Shown piece by piece: positions 1 to 6,959 of a DNA stretch of 64,000 nucleotides. The stretch comes from Poriferisodalis sp964484385 (GTDB lineage Bacteria; Actinomycetota; Acidimicrobiia; Acidimicrobiales; Poriferisodalaceae), in assembly GCA_964484385.1 (NCBI GenBank), contig CAZAFV010000008.1:1-64000 (forward strand), in the 5' to 3' direction. Both the position numbers and the translations under genes were made by a program. The notes beneath the pieces are model-generated. The model did no database searches. It was not told the DNA's origin and saw only the letters and a program-made list of their open reading frames with translations. Position 1 is the stretch's first letter. The number at the start of each line of letters is the position of its first letter.

Positions 1-360
1 CCGTTCGGCCTCGTACTGCGCCGCCGTCACTCCGTCCACACCCGCCGCCGCATCCATGGTTCGTTCGCCAACACATCCGATCGGCCGCGGGTCACCATCA
101 ACTTCGGCTTCCACCGGCGCCGCTCGGTGCTGGGCGTGCGCAGCGGCGGCGTCCACAACCCGATCTCGCTGTACGACGAGGCCTACATCGCCGAGCGCTC
201 CCGGGTGATCGGCTGGGCGATCGATGCACGTTCCAAGCGTTTCGGTGACGAGACGCCGTTCGTGTACCAGCCCAACGTGGGCCGCGAGCACGAGTTCGTC
301 TGGGACGACAACGCCCGCGAGGCCATCAAGGACTACAACCTCAAAGACCTCGGCATCTAG
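1..360 (+). CDS. Phytanoyl-CoA dioxygenase (PhyH)-like protein, C-terminal part
   Basis: The frame is open from the first base to a TAG at 358-360, so only about 119 C-terminal residues are present. The fragment carries the strand HGSFANTSDRPRVTINFGF near its start. This resembles the distal iron-binding His and the 2-oxoglutarate-binding Arg of the PhyH branch of Fe(II)/2-oxoglutarate dioxygenases, where a His-x-Ser-x-x-Asn-x-Ser-x-x-x-Arg pattern is usual. The remaining residues are charged and show no further domain. Members hydroxylate varied small molecules, and the substrate here cannot be told. It is followed closely by an SDR on the same strand, so a shared transcript is likely. Confidence 0.6.
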   Translation, partial: PFGLVLRRRHSVHTRRRIHGSFANTSDRPRVTINFGFHRRRSVLGVRSGGVHNPISLYDEAYIAERSRVIGWAIDARSKRFGDETPFVYQPNVGREHEFVWDDNAREAIKDYNLKDLGI

Positions 361-411
361 CGCCTCTGGTTTACCGGAATCGCTGGCTGAGCAGGAATGA
401 GAGATCGGGAC

Positions 412-1176
412 ATGGCAGAACGGTTGAGCGGACGGACGGCGTTGGTGACGGGGGCGAGCCGGGGTATCGGCGAGCATTGCGCCCGGGCCTTGGCCCGGGA
501 CGGCGCACGGGTGGCGCTGGCGGCGAGGACCACCGACGATCTGGATCGGATCGCGGCCGAGCTGCCGCACGATCCGGTGGTGATCCAGAGCAACCTCGCC
601 GAAGCCGGCGCCGGTGCCGATCTGGCCGCCGCCGCTGTTGATGCGCTCGGCGGGGTCGACATCTTGGTGAACAACGCAGGACGGGGCGAGCTGCGCGAAC
701 CTGGCGGTGACCAGGCCGTGCTGCAGCTGAATTACCTGGCGCCGCTGGAGACCACTCGGGCGCTGGCCCGCCAGATGGGCGAGCGAGGTCACGGCTCGGT
801 GATCCACATGTCGTCGATCGCCGGCTCAGTCGGCGTGAGCGAATTGCCCACCTACGGGGCGACCAAGGCCGCTCTGGATTCGCTCACTCGCTCGCAGGCG
901 GCCACTTACGGCCGCTTCGGCATCCGGGTCAACGCCGTGGCGCCCGGTCTGATCATCACTGAGATGTGGGCGGCAGGCCGCGAGATCCCCGGTCTCGCCG
1001 ACGGCCTCGAGCGCCACATCGCTTTGGGCCGCTGGGGAGCGCCCGAGGAAATCGCCGATGTCGTCGCCTTCCTCGCCAGCGACGAAGCCCGCTACGTCAC
1101 CGGCCAGACAATCACCGTCGACGGCGGCTACCAAGGCGTCACCGCCTGGGCCAACTATCCCGCCCCCAGCTCGTAA
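412..1176 (+). CDS. SDR family NAD(P)-dependent oxidoreductase
   Basis: A classical short-chain dehydrogenase/reductase of 254 residues. It has the dinucleotide-binding TGASRGIG at 13-20, NNAG at 87-90, the catalytic Ser near 134-135 and YGATK (Tyr148, Lys152). The C-terminal ASDEARYVTGQTITVDGGY is typical of the family and indicates a complete protein. An upstream ATG at 397 is in frame, but its purine-rich stretch abuts it directly. The ATG at 412 has GAGAG about 8 nt upstream and begins right at the first beta strand, so it is preferred. The gene lies about 50 bp after the PhyH-like gene. The substrate is unknown. Confidence 0.9.
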   Translation: MAERLSGRTALVTGASRGIGEHCARALARDGARVALAARTTDDLDRIAAELPHDPVVIQSNLAEAGAGADLAAAAVDALGGVDILVNNAGRGELREPGGDQAVLQLNYLAPLETTRALARQMGERGHGSVIHMSSIAGSVGVSELPTYGATKAALDSLTRSQAATYGRFGIRVNAVAPGLIITEMWAAGREIPGLADGLERHIALGRWGAPEEIADVVAFLASDEARYVTGQTITVDGGYQGVTAWANYPAPSS

Positions 1177-1181
1177 GCACG

Positions 1182-2102
1182 TCAGCTCAGACCGCTCGAC
1201 GCCCTTCGCCCCGACAGCGAAACCCAATCGTCGAGCCGGACGGGATCGGCCAGCTCGATGCCGTAGCGGCGGTGGGCGGCAGCAACCGACGAGGTTTGGG
1301 CTGCGGAAATGCCGCTGATGGCAAGGCAGCCTCCAGGTGCGACTCGCTCGGCAATGTCGCCGGCTAGCGGCATCAGCACACCAGCAGTGATGTTGGCAAC
1401 GACCACGTCAAATGTGCCGAGTTCGGCCTCACCGACAGGAGCGGTGCTGAAGGCGGTCACATCGTCGAGGCCGTTGCGGCGGGCATTGGCCTCGGCCGCG
1501 GAGACCGCTGCCGGCTCGATGTCGATGCCCACCACTTCGGCAACACCCAGCCTGGCCGCTACCAGCGCCAGCACCCCGCTGCCGCACCCCACGTCGAGCA
1601 CCCGCCCGCCGCCGCTGATGTGCTCCGCGAGCCACTCAGCGAGGAGCCGGGTGGATGGATGAGTGCCCGCTCCGAATGCCTCGCCAGGGTCGACCTCGAC
1701 GACCGCCGGAGAGTCGGCGTCTGCCCACGGGAAGCAAACGGCCAGCTTCCCGCCGACCTGCACCGCACGGTTGCGGTTTCGCCACCCCACGGCGTGCGTC
1801 TCGTCAGGCGGCCCCAGCACAGCGGCGTGACCGTCGGCACGCAGCTGTGCCACCACTTCTCGGGCGGCGCGGCCGTCGGTCACCCGAACCCGACTCACCC
1901 ACCGGCCCCGCCCCAGTCGTTCGTGTGCCACCGCCAACGCGGCTGCGGCCAGCCATTCCGGCGGCGACGGGCTGAGCAGGTCACCATCTGGTGCTTCGTG
2001 GCCGCTAGCCGTCCCCAACGACGCATCGTCGGCGAGCACGACACACGCACCGCCGTGGCGCTCGTCACCCCACAGCGCAGCCTGCGGCAGCGGATCGCTC
2101 AC
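1182..2102 (-). CDS. prmA: Ribosomal protein L11 methyltransferase
   Basis: A 306-residue SAM-dependent methyltransferase expected to trimethylate ribosomal protein L11. The diagnostic PrmA segment FGAGTHPSTRL is at 143-153, the SAM-binding motif I DVGCGSG at 170-176, an acidic motif II (GIDIEP) follows, and VVVANI at 233-238 fills the post-motif IV position. The N-terminal about 130 residues would form the L11-recognition domain and are poorly conserved, as usual. The start is GTG. It converges with the upstream SDR, with 5 bp between stop codons, and is divergent from ssrA, so the roughly 115 bp between prmA and ssrA should hold both promoters. Confidence 0.9.
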   Translation of the reverse strand: MSDPLPQAALWGDERHGGACVVLADDASLGTASGHEAPDGDLLSPSPPEWLAAAALAVAHERLGRGRWVSRVRVTDGRAAREVVAQLRADGHAAVLGPPDETHAVGWRNRNRAVQVGGKLAVCFPWADADSPAVVEVDPGEAFGAGTHPSTRLLAEWLAEHISGGGRVLDVGCGSGVLALVAARLGVAEVVGIDIEPAAVSAAEANARRNGLDDVTAFSTAPVGEAELGTFDVVVANITAGVLMPLAGDIAERVAPGGCLAISGISAAQTSSVAAAHRRYGIELADPVRLDDWVSLSGRRASSGLS

Positions 2103-2139
2103 GCCAGCATTCTCGCCATCAGACCGTCATGACGCCGCG

Positions 2140-2168
2140 TTCAGCCCGTCACAGCCCATCGCTAGGGT
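2140..2168 (+). promoter_or_regulatory. Candidate promoter of ssrA
   Basis: TTCAGC (2140-2145), a 17-bp spacer and TAGGGT (2163-2168) form a plausible actinobacterial sigma-70-type promoter. It would give a pre-tmRNA with a 5' leader of roughly 40 nt that RNase P would remove. The -35 element is weak, so this is a suggestion only. Confidence 0.3.
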
Positions 2169-2217
2169 GGTGACCCGCCGAACGGGGCTCGCACAGCGTG
2201 GGTTCCGCTAACCACCT

Positions 2218-2578
2218 GGGGGTGATCGGTTTCGACTTTGACGGTTGAAGTGAGAGAAGCGAGCCGTGGTCTCCGGATCCACGAAAAAGAGCCGGAAACA
2301 AATACAAACGCCAACGTCGATCAAGACGATCTGGTGCTCGCAGCCTGATTTCAGGTTGTGAGTTCGGCCCGGTAGCCCCAGTCCTGCGGGCGCCGGTGCC
2401 ATCATCTGCAGGGCTCGCCCGCCGCCCGTGCCGACGGGGCGACGGGGACACGCACAGACGGCTACGGCGACTGGCAGGGTGTCGCTGCCCGCCATCGCCC
2501 GACAATCCCCCAGCGACTGCGCTCGGAGAAGACTCACCGAAACGTTGAAGGACGCGGGTTCGATTCCCGCCACCTCCA
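2218..2578 (+). ncRNA. ssrA: tmRNA (transfer-messenger RNA)
   Basis: The 5' end GGGGGTGA (2218-2225) pairs with CACCTCC (2571-2577) into a seven-pair acceptor stem with one G-U, followed by discriminator A2578. The D-loop-like GGTTTCGAC follows the 5' strand. The T arm GCGGGTTCGATTCCCGC precedes the 3' strand. Between them lie an A-rich run (2301-2308) just before the resume codon, a tag reading frame ending in TGA, and a hairpin around that stop. At about 361 nt the length is normal. CCA is not encoded, since CGC follows the discriminator. The role is trans-translation: rescue of stalled ribosomes and tagging of the nascent chain for proteolysis. No smpB is present in the window. The 3' part is repeated downstream at 4458-4712. 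Confidence 0.95.
2310..2348 (+). other. tmRNA proteolysis-tag reading frame
   Basis: Resume codon GCC at 2310 starts the tag ANVDQDDLVLAA and TGA at 2346-2348 ends it. The LAA terminus is the usual ClpXP-type degron of tmRNA tags. The stop sits in a small stem (CCTGA/CAGG), as in other tmRNAs. Confidence 0.9.
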
Positions 2579-2581
2579 CGC
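2327..2581 (+). repeat. Direct repeat, copy 1 (3' two-thirds of ssrA)
   Basis: 255 bp from the CGATCTGG inside the tag frame to five bases past the acceptor strand are repeated at 4458-4712. By eye there are three differences: TT versus CC at the loop after the tag stop (2350-2351 region), and one C/T in the T loop. Copy 1 belongs to the intact gene. Confidence 0.92.
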
Positions 2582-2606
2582 TTTCCGCTGCACGAAGGGA
2601 ACCCGC

Positions 2607-3038
2607 ATGCACCCGATGAGCGCCGCGGAGGCGTTGGATTTCCTGGGCGAGGGCTCACGGACGGGCAAGCTCGCGTGGGTCGCGGCCGACGGACGCCCCC
2701 ACGTGGCGCCGGTGTGGTTCATCGTCGAAGACGGCGACCTGCTCTTCGCCACCGGCACTCGCAGCGGCAAGGCAGTGGCCATGAGGCGCGAGCCGCGTGT
2801 TTCGCTGGTGGTCGACACCGAAGCGCCGCCGTACGCGTTCGTGAAGGTAGACGGAGTCGTGGAGGTCACCGAAGACTCCGATGAGTTGCAGCGCGTGTCC
2901 ACCCTTGCTGGAGCCCGCTACATGGGCCTAGATCAGGCCGAGTCGTTCGGTCAGCGCAACTCCGGTCCCGGTGAGTGCCTGGTACGTCTACACCCCACCA
3001 GCATCACTGGTGTCGACGGCGTCACCGACTGGGACTGA
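2607..3038 (+). CDS. PPOX-class F420/FMN-binding oxidoreductase-like protein
   Basis: A 143-residue split-beta-barrel flavin/deazaflavin-binding protein of the pyridoxamine-phosphate-oxidase-like group (FDOR-B). The pattern is clear: a short N-terminal helix with FLGEGSRTGKLAWVAADGRPH, then VAPVWFIVEDGDLLFATGT, then SGKAVAMRREPRVSLVVD. Actinobacterial members bind F420 or FMN and reduce small hydrophobic substrates. The cofactor here is inferred from the family and from cofD/cofE elsewhere in the window. An alternative ATG lies at 2616. The gene begins only 29 bp past the ssrA 3' end, inside the segment bracketed by ssrA repeats, and appears to be cargo of that insertion. Confidence 0.8.
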   Translation: MHPMSAAEALDFLGEGSRTGKLAWVAADGRPHVAPVWFIVEDGDLLFATGTRSGKAVAMRREPRVSLVVDTEAPPYAFVKVDGVVEVTEDSDELQRVSTLAGARYMGLDQAESFGQRNSGPGECLVRLHPTSITGVDGVTDWD

Positions 3039-3149
3039 CCGCAGCCCGCAGACACCCATCCCGCCTCGGTCGCCGGCTGTGCCACAGGACCGATTGAGCC
3101 TTGAGGACTTCTGCCGCTGGAGGTCTGCCCGGCACTCCCGATGGGCCGT

Positions 3150-3737
3150 CTAGCTCAGTACCGGAGTCATGGGTCCGCTGACCTCGATGGCGAACTCGTA
3201 TCCCTGATCGATGACATCCTCGGGGATAGCGGTCGGGGGCGACCATTGGATGTCTGCGGTGACGGCACTGGACGTGTCGAACAATGCGACGCTCTCAAGG
3301 CGCATTTCGGGGTCATGGCGTGCTCGGTACAGAATCCCGTCGAAGCCCTCATCGTTCAATCGGGCACTGAGCTTCTGTGCTTCGCCATAGTCGGCACTCA
3401 TCGACACCGCAGCTGTAACGCCGAAGTTGCCGAGGACGGAACGATCCGTCAGATCGGCCACGCGGAGTTCACGAGTCGGTGTGGCCCTCGAAAGGTTGCG
3501 GCTCGACAGAAGCGCTCGCGTCGCTATGCCCACAGCTCCGAAGACTTCGACATAGGCACCGATCGCCTCAAGTGCGACATAGCAGACTCCGTAGCGCGGG
3601 CTGTGGCCTTCAGGAGCGTCGAACCGATGCTCCCCCGACGTGGAGAAGTAGTCCGCATTGTGGACGGCTCCGTGAATGCGAAACAGGGTGTCTTCGCGGC
3701 CTAGGGCTCGGCTCGGAAAGCCAGCCAGGCTCGTCAC
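3150..3737 (-). CDS. RES-domain toxin (NAD+-degrading family)
   Basis: 195 residues. LFRIHG near residue 18, YFSTSGEHRFDAP, then YGVCYVALEAIGAYVEVFG and the C-terminal GFDGILYRARHDPE are the hallmarks of the RES family, in the subfamily that ends with a GIxY-x-x-RHDP motif. Studied RES toxins (for example MbcT) degrade NAD+ and are kept inactive by a cognate Xre/MbcA-type antitoxin. The GTG start overlaps the stop of the upstream antitoxin gene (GTGA), which implies translational coupling, with antitoxin first. Location between ssrA repeats points to acquisition with a mobile segment. Toxicity itself is not shown. Confidence 0.8.
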   Translation of the reverse strand: MTSLAGFPSRALGREDTLFRIHGAVHNADYFSTSGEHRFDAPEGHSPRYGVCYVALEAIGAYVEVFGAVGIATRALLSSRNLSRATPTRELRVADLTDRSVLGNFGVTAAVSMSADYGEAQKLSARLNDEGFDGILYRARHDPEMRLESVALFDTSSAVTADIQWSPPTAIPEDVIDQGYEFAIEVSGPMTPVLS

Positions 3738-4348
3738 TGAGCCAGACGGGACGCGGCGCGATGAGCCGCTCTAACCACCCAATCCGGGTCTTTGCCGTTC
3801 TCAATCCAGTCCGCTGGAGTGCTGCCCTCAAGATCTTCGTGCTGATGCCGGGTCGCCCACGACGCAATCAGCATCGGATCCACCTCCCCCAGCTTCTCGC
3901 GGAACGCGGCGGTGATATCGGCCACGATCGGGCGCACGCTGCGCTCAGCCTGGTCAAACTGCCATGCCGGGAACCACGTGGACCGCCGACCTGCGAGCCC
4001 GACCAGCGAGCCGTGCTTCTGCCGCTTGGCAAGTGCCTGCCGGCTGACATCCAACATGTGACATACCTGAGAGGTGTCCAGACGTTCGCCGATCGCCGTG
4101 CTCCAAGCCGCGAATGAGGCAGCGTTGCGCGCAGCCTCGGAACCGATGTCCTCGGCGGCTTCTGCACTGATGCCCTCGAACCTCGATGCGAAAGTTCGCT
4201 GCACGACAATCGAAGCGAAGCCACGCAGCACAGCGCAAATGACGAACTGGTACTCGTCAATTCCCTCGGCGTCATCTGTTGCGCCGGGCTCGGCAAAGTA
4301 GTTTCTCAACAGCTTGCCGAGGTCCGCGTCCTGGTCGACGAGCGTCAT
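3734..4348 (-). CDS. Xre/MbcA-type antitoxin of the RES pair
   Basis: 204 residues. The centre has a helix-turn-helix (SQVCHMLDVSRQALAKRQ) followed by GLAGRRSTWFPAWQF. The C-terminal third (VDPMLIASWATRHQHEDLEG, then TPADWIENGKDPDWVVRAA) matches the toxin-binding region of antitoxins paired with RES toxins. The frame is open far upstream, but the perfect AGGAGG at about 4355-4360 sits 6 nt from the ATG at 4346-4348 and directly abuts the ATG at 4352, so 4348 is chosen. It precedes and overlaps the RES gene. It probably represses its own promoter in the 4355-4457 interval, as is usual for such operons (inference). Confidence 0.78.
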   Translation of the reverse strand: MTLVDQDADLGKLLRNYFAEPGATDDAEGIDEYQFVICAVLRGFASIVVQRTFASRFEGISAEAAEDIGSEAARNAASFAAWSTAIGERLDTSQVCHMLDVSRQALAKRQKHGSLVGLAGRRSTWFPAWQFDQAERSVRPIVADITAAFREKLGEVDPMLIASWATRHQHEDLEGSTPADWIENGKDPDWVVRAAHRAASRLAQ

Positions 4349-4457
4349 CGTCATCCTCCTCCACGATTCTTCTGCAAGAGTGTAGGTCAACCTCGACAAC
4401 CCGACAACCCTCGGAATGTGCGCAATCGGCGGTGAGGCACAGACGTGCTCAGCGTGG

Positions 4458-4712
4458 CGATCTGGTGCTCGCAGCCTGACCTCAGGTTGTGAGTTCGGCC
4501 CGGTAGCCCCAGTCCTGCGGGCGCCGGTGCCATCATCTGCAGGGCTCGCCCGCCGCCCGTGCCGACGGGGCGACGGGGACACGCACAGACGGCTACGGCG
4601 ACTGGCAGGGTGTCGCTGCCCGCCATCGCCCGACAATCCCCCAGCGACTGCGCTCGGAGAAGACTCACCGAAACGTTGAAGGACGCGGGTTTGATTCCCG
4701 CCACCTCCACGC
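4458..4712 (+). pseudogene. Truncated ssrA remnant (direct repeat copy 2)
   Basis: 255 bp nearly identical to 2327-2581, including the last part of the tag frame with its TGA, the pseudoknot region, the T arm and the 3' acceptor strand. The 5' half of tmRNA (acceptor 5' strand, D loop, most of the tag) is missing, so it cannot fold as tmRNA. The T loop reads GGTTTGATT instead of GGTTCGATT. The abrupt loss of homology on both sides, with no repetition of the intervening genes, fits a site-specific insertion footprint better than a plain tandem duplication. Confidence 0.9.
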
Positions 4713-4716
4713 CGCG

Positions 4717-5499
4717 TCAGCGTGAACTTGACTTGACGCCGGTGGGCCAGGCATCGGAGTTGAGGGCGGCGTCGCTGCCGCCGTCCATGAATACGACCGA
4801 TCCGCAGAAGAAGCCTGCTTCGGGCGACAGCAGGAACGCCAACAGGTTCGCCACTTCTTCGGGGCGTCCTGCCCGTTCCTGCGGGATGGGGTACAGATCG
4901 CCGAGCGACAGGACGACGTCGATCATGTCGGCCGTCATGGGTGTGTCGATGAGCCCGGGGGCCACTGCGTTCAGGCGGATTCGGGAACCGGCCCAATCCG
5001 GGCCGACGGCGGTGCGCCGTACCCATCGAGCCAAGGCGAGCTTGCTGGCGGCATAGGCCACGATGGGATCAGCACCCGCCAAGGCACGAGCCTCGGCTTC
5101 GTTGTCGCTCAAGCAGGCATCCACCAAATCCTCGGGCAGATCGGGCATTGCAGTGCTCGAGTTGGAGCTGACCGCGACTGCTGAGGGATCGGACCCGTTG
5201 ACGAGCAGTGGTCTCAGGCCTGCGATGGTGGCCACTGCCCCGAAGTAGTTGATCGACACGACCTGAGCTGGGTCGGGTCCGGTGATTCCCGCACCTGCCA
5301 CGAGACCGTCGATCCGCCCACCACTGGCGGCGGCCACCGCATCGACCATTGCACTGCGGCCCTCGGCTGTGGACAGGTCGGCGATGACCTCAGCATCCCG
5401 GAGATCCACCCCGATCACCTCGTGGCCATCGCACACAAGCCGCTCCCTGGTCGCCTGGCCGATCCCGCCGGCGGACCCGGTGATGACGATCTTTCCCAT
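4717..5499 (-). CDS. SDR family oxidoreductase, 3-alpha-hydroxysteroid-dehydrogenase-like
   Basis: 260 residues. TGSAGGIG is at 7-14, the cofactor-specificity Asp is in GVDLRDAEV, Ser111-112 lies in VAVSSNSST, and catalytic Tyr149/Lys153 lie in YAASK. The C-terminal FFCGSVVFMDGGSDA is SDR-typical. The insertion-rich segment before the Tyr (residues 118-147) resembles the 3-alpha-hydroxysteroid/carbonyl reductase group rather than FabG. The substrate is unknown. The start is ATG. The gene lies between ssrA remnant 2 and a third degenerate ssrA-like fragment, so it may be cargo of an older insertion. It is convergent with the ssrA remnant, with 4 bp between them. Confidence 0.82.
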   Translation of the reverse strand: MGKIVITGSAGGIGQATRERLVCDGHEVIGVDLRDAEVIADLSTAEGRSAMVDAVAAASGGRIDGLVAGAGITGPDPAQVVSINYFGAVATIAGLRPLLVNGSDPSAVAVSSNSSTAMPDLPEDLVDACLSDNEAEARALAGADPIVAYAASKLALARWVRRTAVGPDWAGSRIRLNAVAPGLIDTPMTADMIDVVLSLGDLYPIPQERAGRPEEVANLLAFLLSPEAGFFCGSVVFMDGGSDAALNSDAWPTGVKSSSR

Positions 5500-5536
5500 C
5501 CGGGCTTTCTAGCCGGGATCGAGCGGGGCCCGAGGG

Positions 5537-5584
5537 AGCGACTGCGGTCGGGGAAGACTCACCGGGACGTTGAAGGACACGGGG
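5537..5584 (+). repeat. Third, degenerate ssrA 3'-end fragment
   Basis: AGCGACTGCG...GAAGACTCACCG...ACGTTGAAGGAC aligns without gaps to 2512-2559 of ssrA, with about six differences in 48 bp, and homology ends just before the T loop. It lies immediately upstream of the SDR gene start. The order intact gene, near-perfect copy, degenerate copy suggests successive insertions of increasing age. Confidence 0.65.
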
Positions 5585-5618
5585 AGGCTGCTTGGGGCGA
5601 TGCGATGAACCCCTGACG

Positions 5619-6677
5619 TCAGTTGGTCTGCGCTGGAGGCTCGTCCGCTTGGTCTCGTGCGAGCTTGCGGCGCATGTTGTCGGCGAGCCGTGGGGCCGCG
5701 CCTGGTGTGGACCACGGGCACACGGCGATGCAGATGCCGCACCCGTAGCTGACGGCGAAATACGGCAGGCATCGGTCGAAATCGACCGCCCATTTCTTTG
5801 TTCCTCGCACCAGGCGCTTGTCGGGAGCGATGGCGTCAGGAGGGCAAGCATCGGTGCAGACGCGACAGCCGCTGCAGAATTCGTCGACACCGAAGGTGTC
5901 CGGAGGGGTCGCAACGAGCGGCGCGTCGGTCAGCACCAGCGCCAGCCGGAACGAGGAACCGAGTTCGCTGTTGATGATCGAGCCGTGCTTGCCGAGCTCT
6001 CCGAGCCCGGCGGCGATCGCAGCGGGGACCATCTGCATGGGTCCCGCGCCGGGGCCGCCGTGGCCGACCGCTTCGAATCCTCGGCTGCGGATCCAGTCGG
6101 CCAGCGCCCTCGCAGCAGCGGTTCCCCGGTTGTATTGACGGTGGACCTCCATGGCCGAGGTGTACTCGGGCGCAGTCGCCAGCTCGCCGTGATCCATCGC
6201 GACGGCCAGCAGGATCGCCCAGGGAAGTCCAGACTCGCGGCCCTCGAAGAACCACTCGCGCCGGGTGGCCACCACCGCCACCAGTTCGACGCTGTGGCCC
6301 TGCTCGCTCGTCGCGAACTCGGTGACCTCCGCTAGCCATTCCTCCGGCGTGCGATCGATCCTGCGCGGATCGACCAGTGCGGGCTCGTGGCGGTCATCGG
6401 TGCGCAGCACTGTGCGGAGTTGAGGATGTGCCAGGAACTCCTCGGTCATGCGCACCTGGACCGGGCCGTGGGCAATCGTGGCGGGATGAGCCCACATGAC
6501 CAGCATCGGCTGGCGAACCTCAGCCGAACCCCAGCCATTCAGCTCGTTGCCCGACACCTCGCCCATCAACTCGACGATCTCGCCCGGCGCCTCCCAGACC
6601 GGCGTCCGACGCTCCATCCGCCGCAACCGCTGCGGCCTCGCCGGCTGGCCCGACCGGCCCTCTTCTTCAGCAGTCAC
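5619..6677 (-). CDS. Reductive-dehalogenase/epoxyqueuosine-reductase-like iron-sulfur protein
   Basis: 352 residues. The C-terminus holds two [4Fe-4S] motifs: Cys268, 271, 274 and 278 (CSGCRVCTDACP), and Cys303, 313, 316 and 320 (ending CGICIAVCP). The preceding segment AAIAAGLGELGKHGSIINSE is the signature shared by reductive dehalogenases and QueG, families that use a corrinoid cofactor. No twin-arginine signal is visible, so a cytoplasmic enzyme is expected. GTG6677 has GGGAG 7 nt upstream, which supports the start. It could be a B12-dependent reductase of unknown substrate. Assignment as a true dehalogenase is not warranted from sequence alone. Confidence 0.75.
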   Translation of the reverse strand: MTAEEEGRSGQPARPQRLRRMERRTPVWEAPGEIVELMGEVSGNELNGWGSAEVRQPMLVMWAHPATIAHGPVQVRMTEEFLAHPQLRTVLRTDDRHEPALVDPRRIDRTPEEWLAEVTEFATSEQGHSVELVAVVATRREWFFEGRESGLPWAILLAVAMDHGELATAPEYTSAMEVHRQYNRGTAAARALADWIRSRGFEAVGHGGPGAGPMQMVPAAIAAGLGELGKHGSIINSELGSSFRLALVLTDAPLVATPPDTFGVDEFCSGCRVCTDACPPDAIAPDKRLVRGTKKWAVDFDRCLPYFAVSYGCGICIAVCPWSTPGAAPRLADNMRRKLARDQADEPPAQTN

Positions 6678-6959
6678 CGTCCCGCTCCCCGAGCGTCCGA
6701 CGCGTCCCGATGCCGCCTCCCGCCGCTGGTGCAGATGGCCGTTGCCGCATCCTGCCCATCGCGCGGCTCCTCACCACGCCCCGACTGCGTCACCGACGAA
6801 CAGCCAGCAGCTCACGGCTACGGTCACTATCAGCAACGTCCACTCTGCCGCTTGCTGCCAGCGGCTCTGCCCGTTCATCCTGCGGCTCGGCAGGGAGCGT
6901 TTTCTTGGCGGGTCATGGTGCTGCGTTCGGTTCCGATCAGTTCGGGCACGAGCGACGGC
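6678..6959 (-). other. Non-coding interval of 282 bp
   Basis: Between the Fe-S gene start and the end of the alpha/beta hydrolase gene on the same strand. I see no convincing coding frame, RNA gene or strong hairpin. It should contain the promoter of the Fe-S gene at its left end. Confidence 0.5.

Noticed and set aside
3150..3737. RES toxin thought to lack the catalytic Ser
   Set aside because: The RHDP-type C-terminal motif is normal in this RES subfamily, so loss of function should not be claimed.
4349..5026. N-terminal extension of the antitoxin frame through the ssrA remnant
   Set aside because: It runs through non-coding RNA-derived sequence. The AGGAGG at about 4355-4360 fixes the start at 4348.
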